A DNA stretch of 64,000 bases, taken from Oxobacter pfennigii (GTDB taxonomy: Bacteria; Bacillota; Clostridia; Clostridiales; Oxobacteraceae). A program made the translations under genes and the position numbers. Under the pieces are notes generated by a model. That model made no database searches and had not been told where the DNA came from. It was given only the letters and a program-made list of their open reading frames with translations. Where the stretch lies: NCBI RefSeq assembly GCF_001317355.1, contig NZ_LKET01000029.1, positions 248,001-312,000 on the forward strand, read 5' to 3'. This document shows, piece by piece, positions 1 through 9,428 of the stretch; position 1 is the first letter of the stretch; each line of letters begins with the position of its first letter.

Positions 1-379
1 TTTTGGTGTCCATATAGCTTACTTCATCCTCCACGGATGCAGCAGATGCAATATAGTCTAAAACTGAACCTTTGTCATCATCTGTTTTTGAGTCTAAAGA
101 CAGGGTGCTTTTTTCTTTATCCCTTAAAAAATTAAGGCAGGTGTTTACGGTGATTTTTTTGATCCAGGGCAACAATGGCTGACTATCATTGAAACGGCTA
201 ATGGCTTTATATATCTTTATATAAACCTCTTGAAGCAAATCCAGTGAGTCATCCCTTGAGGCAGTGTAGCGGAAGGCAATACCGTATATAAACCTCTCAT
301 ATTTCTCGAATAACAGGTCAAAGCCTTCTTTTTTATTATCTTTGCATAATTTTATTATTTTTTTTTCAGGAGCCTCCAA
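1..379 (-). CDS. ECF-type RNA polymerase sigma factor, 3' end outside window
   Basis: This gene runs leftward and is cut by the window edge. About 126 N-terminal codons are visible. They read as sigma region 2: an F-D-L-L-F-E-K-Y-E-R-F-I-Y-G-I-A-F-R-Y stretch, then a D-S-L-D-L-L-Q-E-V-Y-I-K-I-Y-K core-binding helix and a P-W-I-K-K-I-T-V-N-T-C-L-N-F-L-R-D segment typical of region 2.4. Region 4 would lie outside. The start is read as TTG at 379, the first start codon after an in-frame stop, with a GGTGGTGG purine run just upstream. Function is inferred from the family: directing RNA polymerase to a small stress regulon, usually with an anti-sigma partner in the next gene, which is not visible here. 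Confidence 0.8.
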   Translation of the reverse strand, partial: MEAPEKKIIKLCKDNKKEGFDLLFEKYERFIYGIAFRYTASRDDSLDLLQEVYIKIYKAISRFNDSQPLLPWIKKITVNTCLNFLRDKEKSTLSLDSKTDDDKGSVLDYIASAASVEDEVSYMDTK

Positions 380-673
380 GGAACCACCACCCTATCAATA
401 CAATTATAAATACACCATATTTTATAAAAAGTTTCAATAAAATTAAAAAATAATAGAAGAGATAGAGGTATAAAGCAAATAGGTTGTTTTACGTACATTG
501 CAATGTCAGATATAATTGGGATGTATATCGTGGATGGTATGGTCTGACGTTTATTTGGTAAAGGGTATAAACAATGTTTGCATCCTTTTAAAAGATGATA
601 TAAATGTATGTTGTTTTTACTAAGTAAAAATATCTGGTGGATATATGATTAAATAAATTAAAGGGGATAGCTT
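380..673. other. AT-rich divergent intergenic region with a 12-bp palindrome
   Basis: This stretch separates the leftward sigma gene from the rightward DUF2809 gene. It holds a perfect 12-bp palindrome, ACATTGCAATGT (495-506), five bases before a TATAAT hexamer (511-516). That placement would fit an operator between -35 and -10 elements, though no good -35 is obvious. I see no gene. Confidence 0.5.
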
Positions 674-1066
674 ATGATAAAAAATTTTAAATACATATTA
701 GCATTTTTAATTTTGCTGATGATTGAAGTAATAATTGCCCTTTTTGTAAAAGATAATTTCATCAGGCCATATGCAGGGGATATATTGGTTGTAATTCTTA
801 TGTACACTTTCATCAAAGGAATTGTAAAAAAACCAATACATTTTTTGCCTATATACCTGTTCATATTTTCGGCCTTGATAGAAGCGGCTCAGTACTTTCG
901 GATCGTAGATATATTAGGACTTCGGGATAACAAACTGATTTCCACGATTATGGGGACTTCATTTGATATAAAGGATATTATGTGTTATTTGGCTGCCGCC
1001 GTAATATTAATTTTATGGGAGGCTTATGAAAAAAATCTGATACTTAAAAGCTCTCGCAATACTTGA
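674..1066 (+). CDS. DUF2809 family membrane protein
   Basis: A 130-residue, very hydrophobic protein with about four membrane segments (roughly residues 7-26, 37-50, 56-75 and 104-119). Between the first two lies the family signature F-I-R-P-Y-A-G-D-I-L-V-V, and after the third comes E-A-A-Q-Y-F-R-I, as I recall for DUF2809. The biochemical role of that family is unknown to me. The ATG at 674 follows an AAAGGGGATAG ribosome site. It appears monocistronic. The ending K-N-L-I-L-K-S-S-R-N-T is cytoplasmic in character. Confident as a real gene; no function is claimed. Confidence 0.8.
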   Translation: MIKNFKYILAFLILLMIEVIIALFVKDNFIRPYAGDILVVILMYTFIKGIVKKPIHFLPIYLFIFSALIEAAQYFRIVDILGLRDNKLISTIMGTSFDIKDIMCYLAAAVILILWEAYEKNLILKSSRNT

Positions 1067-1153
1067 TTTAATACCAATTGACAAAATATTTGGGGCTATG
1101 TAGAATTATTTATGTTGGGCATATATGATGTCTGATGAATGGAGGTTTTAATA

Positions 1154-2326
1154 TTGAGCAGCGCATATGACTGCCTGGTTATAGGCTGCGGTTTTGCCGG
1201 TGCAGTAATAGGCCGGGAACTGGCGGAACGCGCAGGCAAAAAAGTATTGATTATTGAGAAACGCAGCCATATAGGAGGCAATGCCTACGATTTTACAAAT
1301 AATGACGGCATTCTTCTACACAAATACGGGCCTCATATATTTCACACCAATTTTAAAAGAGTCTTTGATTATCTTTCCCGTTTTACCCAGTGGAGAGACT
1401 ATTCCCACGAGGTTTTAGCCAATGTCTACGGAAGACTTATCCCTGTCCCATTTAATCTTAATTCACTTTATATGACCTTTGAGCCCCATAAAGCTAAAAA
1501 AGTTGAAGAAAAGCTTATTTTTACTTTTGGTTTGAATAAGAAAGTTACCATCGGAGAGCTAAAAGCTCAGACTGATGACGACCTCGTTGAGCTTGCTGAC
1601 TATGTCTATAAAAATATCTTTCTTTACTATACCCAAAAGCAGTGGGGGACATCTCCGGAACACGTGGACCCATCCGTTACAGCCAGGGTGCCCATACTTA
1701 TTTCCCATGACAACCGGTATTTTCAGGATACATACCAGGGAATGCCTGCTAATGGATACACATCTCTCTTTGAAAACATACTTAACCATCCTGACATAAC
1801 CTTGCTCCTTAATTATGATGCTGTAAGCCATATAAAAATGAAGGATGATAAAGTGTTTTTGGATGATGAGGAATTTACCGGAACAATAATATATACGGGA
1901 GCTATTGATGAGCTTTTTAGCTGCTGCTTTGGACCTCTGCCTTACAGGACTCTTGATTTTGAGTTTGAAACCCATGATGTTGAGTGGTATCAGGAAAAAG
2001 GTACCATTAACTATACAGTGGATATGCCTTATACCCGCATAACGGAATTCAAGCATTTGACAGGTCAAGTTCTTTCAAATAGAACTGTAATAATGAAGGA
2101 GTATCCAGGGGAATATACAGGCAAAAACGGCCAGATACCTTACTATGCCATTTTGAATAATAAAAACGTGGAACTTTACCAAAAATATAAACAGCGGACT
2201 GATTCTTTAAATGATTTTCATTTATTAGGCAGGCTGGCGGAATATAAATATTACAACATGGATGCAATAGTTGAGAGAGCACTTGCTTTAGCCGACCAAC
2301 TCTGTTGCAAGGAAGGTAAGGAATGA
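1154..2326 (+). CDS. glf: UDP-galactopyranose mutase
   Basis: Flavoenzyme that interconverts UDP-galactopyranose and UDP-galactofuranose, supplying galactofuranose for cell-surface glycans. The 390-residue protein opens with an FAD-binding GCGFAG loop (residues 11-16) and has the family segments H-I-G-G-N-A-Y-D, Y-G-P-H-I-F-H-T and Y-T-Q-K-Q-W-G. The C-terminal G-R-L-A-E-Y-K-Y-Y-N-M-D motif is also typical. I chose the TTG at 1154 because GGAGG (1141-1145) lies 8 bases upstream; an in-frame ATG at 1139 would overlap that site. The gene overlaps the next glycosyltransferase by 4 bases, so the two are probably cotranscribed for surface polysaccharide synthesis. Confidence 0.93.
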   Translation: MSSAYDCLVIGCGFAGAVIGRELAERAGKKVLIIEKRSHIGGNAYDFTNNDGILLHKYGPHIFHTNFKRVFDYLSRFTQWRDYSHEVLANVYGRLIPVPFNLNSLYMTFEPHKAKKVEEKLIFTFGLNKKVTIGELKAQTDDDLVELADYVYKNIFLYYTQKQWGTSPEHVDPSVTARVPILISHDNRYFQDTYQGMPANGYTSLFENILNHPDITLLLNYDAVSHIKMKDDKVFLDDEEFTGTIIYTGAIDELFSCCFGPLPYRTLDFEFETHDVEWYQEKGTINYTVDMPYTRITEFKHLTGQVLSNRTVIMKEYPGEYTGKNGQIPYYAILNNKNVELYQKYKQRTDSLNDFHLLGRLAEYKYYNMDAIVERALALADQLCCKEGKE

Positions 2327-3342
2327 TGAAAATTGTGACATTTGCGGTTCCATGCTACAATTCCTCGGCTTATATGAAAAAATGCATTGAAACCCTGCTT
2401 CCAGGAGGAGAGGATGTTGAAATAATCCTTATAAATGACGGGTCCTCCGATGATACCGGGAAAATTGCTGATGAGTATGCATCCCAATACCCCGGCTTGG
2501 TCAAAGCCATACACCAGGAAAACGGCGGCCACGGCGAAGGTGTAAATACCGGCCTAAAAAACGCCTCCGGCATGTATTACAAGGTGGTGGATTCCGACGA
2601 CTGGCTGGATGCACCGGGAATGTTAAAAGTAATAGAAACATTAAAGCAACTGATAAATTCAGGCAAAAATCCCGATATGATGATATGCAATTATGTATAC
2701 GAACATGCGGAGGATAATACCCGCCACATAGTAAATTACACAAATGTGCTGCCGGAAAACCGCATATTTACCTGGGAAGAGGTAGGCAGCTTCAAGCCTT
2801 CCCAATATCTTTTGATGCATTCTGTGATATACAATACTGAGCTTCTGAGAAAAAGCGGCATGGTGCTTCCGAAGCATACATTTTATGTTGATAATATTTT
2901 TGTTTTTCAGCCGCTGCCCTATGTCAAAACCCTCTATTATATGGATATAGACCTTTATCGATATTTTATAGGCCGCTCGGACCAGTCGGTAAACGAGCAG
3001 GTTATGATAAAGCGTATAGATCAGCAGTACAGGGTTACAAGGATTATGATAGATTCCTTCAGCCAGCTTAAGCTTCCGGATAAAAAGCTTGACCAGTACA
3101 TGCTAAATTATCTTTCGGTCATGATGGCAATATCCTCGGTGCTCTCGGTTATTTCCGGTTTGAAGGAAAACCTTGAGAAAAAGGCGGAGCTTTGGTCTTA
3201 TTTAAAAAGCAAAGATGAAAAGCTGTATATTCGTTTAAGATATCACCTATTGGGGAGAATATCCAATCTTCCCGGAAGGGCAGGCAGAAAACTGACTGTT
3301 TACCTATACAGGCTTCTAAGAAGAAAATATAAGTTCAATTAA
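2323..3342 (+). CDS. Glycosyltransferase family 2 (GT-A)
   Basis: A 339-residue GT-A fold transferase. It begins with the family 2 signature V-P-C-Y-N-S-S-A-Y-M, followed by I-L-I-N-D-G-S-S-D-D-T (about residues 35-45) for nucleotide-sugar binding and a V-V-D-S-D-D-W motif (about 87-93) that supplies the metal-binding DXD. No membrane segment is evident; the C-terminus is basic. It overlaps glf by ATGA, and a second ATG directly follows the first. The likely role is adding a sugar, possibly galactofuranose given the neighbour, to a cell-surface polymer. The donor and acceptor cannot be told from sequence. Confidence 0.88.
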   Translation: MMKIVTFAVPCYNSSAYMKKCIETLLPGGEDVEIILINDGSSDDTGKIADEYASQYPGLVKAIHQENGGHGEGVNTGLKNASGMYYKVVDSDDWLDAPGMLKVIETLKQLINSGKNPDMMICNYVYEHAEDNTRHIVNYTNVLPENRIFTWEEVGSFKPSQYLLMHSVIYNTELLRKSGMVLPKHTFYVDNIFVFQPLPYVKTLYYMDIDLYRYFIGRSDQSVNEQVMIKRIDQQYRVTRIMIDSFSQLKLPDKKLDQYMLNYLSVMMAISSVLSVISGLKENLEKKAELWSYLKSKDEKLYIRLRYHLLGRISNLPGRAGRKLTVYLYRLLRRKYKFN

Positions 3343-3349
3343 ATACGGA

Positions 3350-3389
3350 AACGTTTAAATGTCCAGATAGGCCTGGACATTTAAACGTT
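3350..3389. terminator. Perfect 17-bp hairpin after glf-GT operon
   Basis: Arms 3350-3366 and 3373-3389 are exact reverse complements around a 6-base loop. No T-run follows, so it may act as an mRNA 3'-end stabiliser or a weak terminator. Confidence 0.6.
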
Positions 3390-3485
3390 CAATGTAAAAA
3401 TCTTTAGTTCGGGCTATTAACAAATGAGGGAGATCAAATGAAAAATACCATGTCTTAATAATAAGCCCTGAGTGTAAATTTCACA

Positions 3486-3527
3486 TTAAAAAAAGATGAA
3501 ATATATATTAATTTCATCTTTTTTTAA
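3486..3527. terminator. Bidirectional hairpin terminator
   Basis: Arms 3486-3502 and 3511-3527 pair perfectly. The A7 and T7 runs give a U-tail on either strand. It ends the glf operon before the MFS gene. Confidence 0.75.
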
Positions 3528-3632
3528 TATACTCTGATATTAAGTTAAATCAACGGTTGAAATATATAGGTAAAATTATTACTATAGAGTTATGATGTTT
3601 CTGAAGCTCTAATAATTAAGGGGGCATGATTT

Positions 3633-4838
3633 GTGACGGAGAAGACAGCGCAGAAGGTCAATATTGCCGAAGCCATAAAGGAATATGTTAAAAGGGACAG
3701 AGAATTTGCATTGTTTTTAGCTGTAGGTGTTTTTGTGGGTATATCCCAGGGGATAAATTTTACGGTATTCAATAATTACTTAAACGATATTCATAATCTT
3801 TCGGCATCATTAAGAGGAATTGTGGAGTTTCCGAGGGAGCTTCCGGGAATGCTGGTTATGCTGGTTTTGGGAGTCTTATCCTTCTTAGGAGATATAAGGA
3901 TGTCTGTCATAGGAATGATTTGCGCGGCATTGGGTTTTATGGGACTGGGCCTTTTCTCGCCAACATTTTCAGTGATGCTTGTCTGGCTTATGACCTACAG
4001 CCTTGGAACCCATGTTTTTATGCCCCTGTCTGCCAGCATAGGAATGTCGCTGTCTCAAAAAGAGGATTACGGAAGGCGTCTGGGAAGATACAATGCATAT
4101 AACCTGGCGGCTACCATTGCAGGCTATGCCATAGTCTGGCTGGGCTTTAAATATTTAAGCTTCACATATAAGACCGCCTTTATTATAGGCGCCGTCTGTT
4201 ACATCATCGCCGCCGGCTTTTTATTGGCCATGAAGGCCGACAAGCCTAAAGAGAAAAAAATTAAGCTGGTTCTGAGAAAAAAATACACTCTTTATTATAT
4301 ATTAAACGTCATCAACGGTGCCAGAAAGCAGATATTTTTAACCTTTGCGCCCTGGGTACTCATACAGGTATACCATTTGGACCCGCCCACCTTTGCAATT
4401 TTAGGCGTAATGGTATCTCTTTTAAGTATTGTCACCAGAACTGTCATAGGCGACGCCATAGACAAAAAAGGAGAGCGCTTTGTCCTTTCCCTGGGAGCAA
4501 TGCTGATAATAGTAATCTGCATAGGTTACTCGGCAGCCGGGGATTTATTTTCAGCCGGCATAGCCGTCATAGTACTTTCAGCCTGTTATATCATAGATAA
4601 CTCCATGAACGTTGTTGAGATGGCAAGGTCAACCTATGTAAAGAAAATCGCCCTTTATCCCGAGGATGTTACTCCCACGCTTTCTGCCGGAGTGAGCTTC
4701 GACCACATAATAGCTATGACCATACCATTTTTCGGCGGGGTTATCTGGACCGCCTTCGGATATAAATACGTATTTATGCTGGCAGCAGTTATAGCTGTGG
4801 TTAATCTTTATTTTACAATGAAAATCAAAGTGGAATAA
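3633..4838 (+). CDS. MFS transporter
   Basis: A 401-residue membrane protein with about twelve hydrophobic spans, consistent with the major facilitator superfamily. The short cytoplasmic N-terminus is charged (V-K-R-D-R-E-F). A loop near residue 200 is lysine-rich (K-A-D-K-P-K-E-K-K-I-K), matching the central cytoplasmic loop between the two six-helix halves. The start is GTG at 3633, preceded by AAGGGGG with 8-base spacing; no better start exists. The substrate is unknown. The gene stands alone, between two hairpins and convergent with the next gene. Confidence 0.82.
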   Translation: MTEKTAQKVNIAEAIKEYVKRDREFALFLAVGVFVGISQGINFTVFNNYLNDIHNLSASLRGIVEFPRELPGMLVMLVLGVLSFLGDIRMSVIGMICAALGFMGLGLFSPTFSVMLVWLMTYSLGTHVFMPLSASIGMSLSQKEDYGRRLGRYNAYNLAATIAGYAIVWLGFKYLSFTYKTAFIIGAVCYIIAAGFLLAMKADKPKEKKIKLVLRKKYTLYYILNVINGARKQIFLTFAPWVLIQVYHLDPPTFAILGVMVSLLSIVTRTVIGDAIDKKGERFVLSLGAMLIIVICIGYSAAGDLFSAGIAVIVLSACYIIDNSMNVVEMARSTYVKKIALYPEDVTPTLSAGVSFDHIIAMTIPFFGGVIWTAFGYKYVFMLAAVIAVVNLYFTMKIKVE

Positions 4839-4846
4839 GCAAGGGA

Positions 4847-4890
4847 CTGTTGTATTTGAAACAGCGAATGCAGTGTTTCAAATACAACAG
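4847..4890. terminator. 17-bp hairpin between convergent genes
   Basis: Arms 4847-4863 and 4874-4890 are perfectly complementary, extended by GGG/CCC around one unpaired A. It lies between the MFS gene and the leftward phosphoesterase gene and probably terminates both. Confidence 0.65.
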
Positions 4891-4895
4891 CCCCA

Positions 4896-6242
4896 TTATT
4901 GATTATTCGGACCTATATATAAATTGTTGTCATCGGTATCGTTGTCGCTGATTATAGTCAAAATATAGCTTTTGTGAAAACTCGGGGGAACACCCAGCCA
5001 CTTTTTAAAGCCTTCAGAATCCACTACATCCTGTGAGTTTAAATGCTCAGTTCCGGCAAAATACCTCAAATTGAGGATCTCCATGACATCAGACATGGAC
5101 TTTTTATCTTCTTCGGAAAATTGAGCATCACCGGATAAACTATTATAGGCCATGTCATAGGCAAGCTTTCCAAAAAAATCCTTTGAATATGTGCTGAAAT
5201 TAAGCAGGTTCTGATCGTTTGATTTTACTTCCCTTGCCCATCCTTCAACATCAAGCTTTGACGTTGTGTATGAATAGGAGGAATCAGCCGGTGAATATTT
5301 GATTCTGCCGTACTGGTTTGGATATACCGAGAGAGCATTTGTGGCTATATCATATAAGTTATAGTCATTTTCTTTATAAGAGCTTATATCTTGAATATGA
5401 ATGTGGCCGCTTAAATTTATGTTGATTCCCAAATTTTTGAAAACTTCTATAGCCTCTTTATTGTTGTTCAAAGTGTAGCCTTCACGTATTACCTCACTAT
5501 GGTCAAGCAAGCTGTGGTGAGTAACTCCTATTAACTCCGCTCCTTTTTCTGAAGCTTCAGCACCGCACTTTTTTATCCATTCATAGGTATCCTTAGAAAT
5601 TTCGCCGTCAGTCTGGGGAGCCCCTAAGATCGAATTATTCTTATATAAATTTGTATCAATCATCAAAAGCCACAAATCATCCGATGGCGCAGCAAGGTAG
5701 CTTAATGTATCCTTATCTCTCATAATGGCTTCACCGTATCCAAAGTTCCTGTAAATTTTACGGAAATCATCGGGGCTTACGGTGCTTGCTAAATACTGGC
5801 TGTCATCCTTGAAGCTCCTTGCCCAGGGATTTGATATGTCGTGATTTCCGGGAATTACATAAACAAAAGTACCCATGTCCTCCACTTTTTGAAGCTTCCC
5901 TGCTAAATCAATGTGGCTTTGCTTTTCACCGTTGGTCGTCAAATCACCGCTTATTATGAGCACCTGGGGCTTTTCTCTTTCAATTTCATAAATAAAGTCA
6001 TCCATTATCTCATCTATATAATTTAATTGTTTTCCTGCTCCTGTTGTATAGAATTTTTGGAAAGCTTTACCGTCATCCCTAAGGCTCCTTGACAAATAGT
6101 GGATATCTGTTGTAACAAAAAAATTAATATCCTTGCCGGATTGAATTTTATTTACAGGGTCAATATCCTTGCTTGTGCTGCCGCAGGCTGATATAAAAAA
6201 TATTGACAGTATTGAAATCAATGTAAAAAATCGCTTATTCAT
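4896..6242 (-). CDS. Metallophosphoesterase lipoprotein
   Basis: A 448-residue exported phosphoesterase. Residues 1-20 form a lipoprotein signal ending in an I-S-A-C lipobox, so Cys20 should be lipidated and the enzyme anchored outside the membrane. The calcineurin-like metal motifs appear in order: T-D-I-H (about 45-48), S-G-D-L-T-T-N-G, P-G-N-H-D and S-G-H-I-H. The ATG at 6242 is preferred over an in-frame GTG at 6254 because GGTGGATGG lies just upstream of it. The substrate is unknown; extracellular nucleotides or phosphodiesters are possible. The gene is leftward and monocistronic. Confidence 0.88.
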   Translation of the reverse strand: MNKRFFTLISILSIFFISACGSTSKDIDPVNKIQSGKDINFFVTTDIHYLSRSLRDDGKAFQKFYTTGAGKQLNYIDEIMDDFIYEIEREKPQVLIISGDLTTNGEKQSHIDLAGKLQKVEDMGTFVYVIPGNHDISNPWARSFKDDSQYLASTVSPDDFRKIYRNFGYGEAIMRDKDTLSYLAAPSDDLWLLMIDTNLYKNNSILGAPQTDGEISKDTYEWIKKCGAEASEKGAELIGVTHHSLLDHSEVIREGYTLNNNKEAIEVFKNLGININLSGHIHIQDISSYKENDYNLYDIATNALSVYPNQYGRIKYSPADSSYSYTTSKLDVEGWAREVKSNDQNLLNFSTYSKDFFGKLAYDMAYNSLSGDAQFSEEDKKSMSDVMEILNLRYFAGTEHLNSQDVVDSEGFKKWLGVPPSFHKSYILTIISDNDTDDNNLYIGPNNQ

Positions 6243-6323
6243 ATATCCATCCACCCATATGTATTGTATATCTCATATATTATGACAAAAAATCATTATA
6301 AGTCAAGGATACAGAGATAAGCC

Positions 6324-6827
6324 TTATTTAATTGTCACGGGAAAGAGCACCAGCATGCAGGATATTACGGCTGCTGAAACAGCATAAGAAATCAGCGGCT
6401 TTTTATGATGAAGCATCCACATAGGAAACATCATAAAATCCCAAACCAGGGACCACCATATGGTCCAGCCGTTATGATAGGATATGCATCCCAAACTATA
6501 TGCAATGCATTCAAATATAAAATATATACTGATGAATTTAATGAGGCGCAAGCTCAAAGATTTTAAGTCCGAGGGGAAATTTTTTAAAAGCAATAAAACA
6601 GTAGAGGGAAAAATTATAAAAGTGTAAAAAATCTCTGCGATTTTGTGATTTCCAAGCAAAAAAGCCGGCTGCAGCTTCCATAACAGGTTATCTCCGGTAT
6701 AAATAAAATTATAGAAAAGATTGGCCACTGCCACATAAAGCATGGTAGTGTGATATTTCTGCCAGTTTTTCCAGTCGCCATAGCGCCACACAATTATTAA
6801 GGTAAAGAACAATATAAATAAGTGCAT
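6324..6827 (-). CDS. CBO0543-type integral membrane protein
   Basis: A 167-residue protein with about five hydrophobic segments. It starts M-H-L-F-I-L-F-F-T-L-I and carries a W-R-Y-G-D-W-K-N-W-Q-K-Y-H segment after the first span, a pattern I associate with the CBO0543 family of clostridial and bacillar membrane proteins of unknown function. The start is set at 6827, since AAAGGAG (6837-6843) is 9 bases upstream. An ATG 24 bases further upstream would overlap that site. It is transcribed leftward, divergent from helD. Confidence 0.72.
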   Translation of the reverse strand: MHLFILFFTLIIVWRYGDWKNWQKYHTTMLYVAVANLFYNFIYTGDNLLWKLQPAFLLGNHKIAEIFYTFIIFPSTVLLLLKNFPSDLKSLSLRLIKFISIYFIFECIAYSLGCISYHNGWTIWWSLVWDFMMFPMWMLHHKKPLISYAVSAAVISCMLVLFPVTIK

Positions 6828-7015
6828 GTATTTTTGCTCCTTTAAAATCAAAGCAATTATGTTTGAGTAAATTCCTGCAGTATAAGTATCTGCAAATGAT
6901 AGGTTTATTAAACCATTTTTATTATTTGTGTCATGATAAAAGAAATGTGTTTATTTTTTTCTCCATTTGGAATAAAATATCTTTATGTCTTAAAATCGGG
7001 CGGGAGGTGATTGAT

Positions 7016-9310
7016 TTGTCAGCAAAAAATCATCCTGATTTCATGGAAGAAAAAGAACATTTGGACTATACACTGGGCTATGTTAAAGAAAATCTGGAAT
7101 CATCGATTAAGGAAAAGCAGCGTATAGACCAGGAAGTATCCAGCGCAAAAAGGCATTTTGATTCCTCGGAGAGCCAGAGTTATATAGGGCTTATGGTAAA
7201 TACCATGCTGCAGGACAGGGTAGAATTAAGGGTTAAAAATCTTGAGAAAGCAGAGGGACGTCCTTATTTTGCCAGGATTGACTTTAAGGAAGAAGGGAAG
7301 AAAGTACCCGAAAAGCTCTATATAGGTAAAATGGTATTGATACGAGATGAGGACCAAGAGCTTATAATTGTAGACTGGAGAGCACCTATTGCAAACCTTT
7401 ATTATGAAGCCCGTTTAGGTGAAGCAGGCTATCTTTGCCCTGATGGAAACATCAGCGGAGATCTTACATTAAAAAGGCAGTTTACCATAGATGATGGTAT
7501 TCTAAAAGAAATATTCGATATAGACATAACCACCAATGATGAATTTTTACAAACATATTTGGGAGCTAATGCGGATAATCGTTTAAAGGATATCGTATCC
7601 ACCATACAGGTGGAACAAAACCAGATTATCAGGGCGGATATGTGGAAGCCCCTCATAGTGCAGGGAGCCGCAGGCAGCGGAAAAACCACCATAGCCTTAC
7701 ACAGGATAGCTTATCTTATCTACACCTTTGAAAAGCGCTTCAACCCTGAAAACTTTATGATAATTGCTTCAAACAAGCTGTTCTTAAACTATATATCAAC
7801 AGTGCTTCCGGAGCTTGGCGTTGAAAGGGTTAAGCAATCAACATTCCAGGATTTTGCCTTGGAGCTTATAGGGGAAAAGCTTAAGATTAAAGATACAAGC
7901 GAAAAGCTTATAAGGTTTGTAAACAATAATACCACCCAGACTGAAATAAAAGAAAATGTACTTTTAAGGAAGGTGTCAGAGCTTAAGTCCTCCATACTTT
8001 TTAAAGAAGTGCTGGATGACTATGTCTCTATTATAGAAGAAAAATATATTCCAAATGAGGATTTTAAAATTGCTTCATATACTGTATTTACCTATGATGA
8101 AATAAATAAGCTGTTTTTAAATGAATACAGGCATTTACCTCTAATGAAAAGGGTGCAGGAAATTAAAAAGCATCTGACAAACGGACTTAAAAGGAGAAAG
8201 GAAAGCTTGGTAGAGAGGCTTCAATATAACTGTGACAGGACGGTAGCCAGGCTAAAATCCACCATGGAAGATACGGCTGAGCGCCGCAGCCTTATAATAG
8301 AAGCAATAGATTTCAAGGACAATACCATAAAGGGGTTGGAGAAGGAATCTAAAAAAGTAGTAAAGGATTATATTGCCGGCATATCAAAGGCAAATCCCTT
8401 TCAATATTACAAAGACTTTATAAATGACAGGGAGCTTTTTCATAAGCTTCTTAAAGAAAAAATAGCAGATGAAGACATTGAGCCTGTGAGAAAGTACTCA
8501 TTGGTTTGTATAAGGTCGGGACTCATGGAAATTGAGGATTTAGCACCTTTAATTTATTTAAAATATTGCATATATGGTATGGATGAAAAAATCCCCGTAA
8601 GACATGTTGTAATAGATGAAGCCCAGGATTTCAGCGTATTTCAGTTTTATGTTTTAAAGAAAATCATACCTGAGAGCTCTTTTACCATATTGGGAGACCT
8701 ATGCCAGGGAATACATTCGTATAGAGGCACGATGGACTGGAAGGACGTTATGAAATATGCCTTTGAGGATAGCAACTGCCAGCTTTTGACTCTGGAGCAG
8801 AGCTACAGGACTACAGTTGAGATAACGGAGGCTGCAAACAGCGTCATAAATAAAATAGGAGATAGCAATCTGCCCTTATCAAAACCTGTAATAAGGCATG
8901 GTGAAAAGGTATCTGTAATTAAAAAAGATTCAAGAGCCGAAATTGCAAATGACATAAGAGAGAAAATAAAGGAATTTACAAAAGCTGGTTTTAAATCCGT
9001 TGCCATAATAACAAAGACAATGGAATCCTGCGAAGATATGCTCTCATATTTTAAAAAGGATAAGAACAGCCCCTATATAATAACGGGTAACGAAAAGGAA
9101 TACAAAGGCGGAGTTGTTATTGTTCCTTCTTATCTTGTCAAGGGACTTGAGTTTGACGTCTGCTTCATAGCAGACGGTGAAGGGGAACAATATAAAGACA
9201 CGGAATTGGATGCAAAATTATTATATGTATCCATGACAAGGCCTCTTCATAAACTATATATTTATTATACGGGAACTCTCTCATCTCTATTGAATGATGT
9301 TGGGAGATAG
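7016..9310 (+). CDS. helD: RNA polymerase recycling motor HelD (UvrD-like)
   Basis: A 764-residue superfamily 1 helicase-like ATPase. HelD proteins bind RNA polymerase, remove it from DNA and aid its recycling. The N-terminus is a charged coiled-coil (E-E-K-E-H-L-D-Y-T onward), the region that enters the polymerase secondary channel. The ATPase motifs are G-A-A-G-S-G-K-T-T-I-A-L-H-R (Walker A), V-V-I-D-E-A-Q-D-F (Walker B), L-G-D-L-C-Q-G-I-H and L-E-Q-S-Y-R-T-T. About 250 residues of coiled-coil insertion lie between Walker A and B. I chose TTG at 7016 because GGGAGG (7002-7007) is 8 bases upstream; the open frame continues 51 codons further upstream without a ribosome site. Length fits the family. 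Confidence 0.87.
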   Translation: MSAKNHPDFMEEKEHLDYTLGYVKENLESSIKEKQRIDQEVSSAKRHFDSSESQSYIGLMVNTMLQDRVELRVKNLEKAEGRPYFARIDFKEEGKKVPEKLYIGKMVLIRDEDQELIIVDWRAPIANLYYEARLGEAGYLCPDGNISGDLTLKRQFTIDDGILKEIFDIDITTNDEFLQTYLGANADNRLKDIVSTIQVEQNQIIRADMWKPLIVQGAAGSGKTTIALHRIAYLIYTFEKRFNPENFMIIASNKLFLNYISTVLPELGVERVKQSTFQDFALELIGEKLKIKDTSEKLIRFVNNNTTQTEIKENVLLRKVSELKSSILFKEVLDDYVSIIEEKYIPNEDFKIASYTVFTYDEINKLFLNEYRHLPLMKRVQEIKKHLTNGLKRRKESLVERLQYNCDRTVARLKSTMEDTAERRSLIIEAIDFKDNTIKGLEKESKKVVKDYIAGISKANPFQYYKDFINDRELFHKLLKEKIADEDIEPVRKYSLVCIRSGLMEIEDLAPLIYLKYCIYGMDEKIPVRHVVIDEAQDFSVFQFYVLKKIIPESSFTILGDLCQGIHSYRGTMDWKDVMKYAFEDSNCQLLTLEQSYRTTVEITEAANSVINKIGDSNLPLSKPVIRHGEKVSVIKKDSRAEIANDIREKIKEFTKAGFKSVAIITKTMESCEDMLSYFKKDKNSPYIITGNEKEYKGGVVIVPSYLVKGLEFDVCFIADGEGEQYKDTELDAKLLYVSMTRPLHKLYIYYTGTLSSLLNDVGR

Positions 9311-9311
9311 C

Positions 9312-9337
9312 AAGGATGCAAATGTGCATCCTTTTTT
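9312..9337 (+). terminator. Intrinsic terminator of helD
   Basis: Stem AAGGATGCA / TGCATCCTT (9312-9320, 9325-9333), four-base loop, then a T-run to 9337. A near copy follows the next gene but one (10971-10994). Confidence 0.88.
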
Positions 9338-9376
9338 CGTTGACAGATAACAGGTTATGTTTTATTATTATGTTAT

Positions 9377-9388
9377 ACGATATATCGT
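9377..9388. promoter_or_regulatory. Candidate PadR operator, 12-bp palindrome
   Basis: The sequence ACGATATATCGT is a perfect palindrome about 40 bases before the padR start. It lies downstream of a TTGACA (9340-9345). Position and symmetry suggest the autoregulatory operator of the PadR protein encoded next. Confidence 0.5.
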
Positions 9389-9428
9389 TATGCATAATAG
9401 TAAATCATTAAAAAAGGGGACGTTTGCT

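Noticed and set aside
6863-7015. 51-codon N-terminal extension of helD
   Set aside because: No ribosome site at its first codon and a non-helD-like sequence; the TTG at 7016 has an ideal site.
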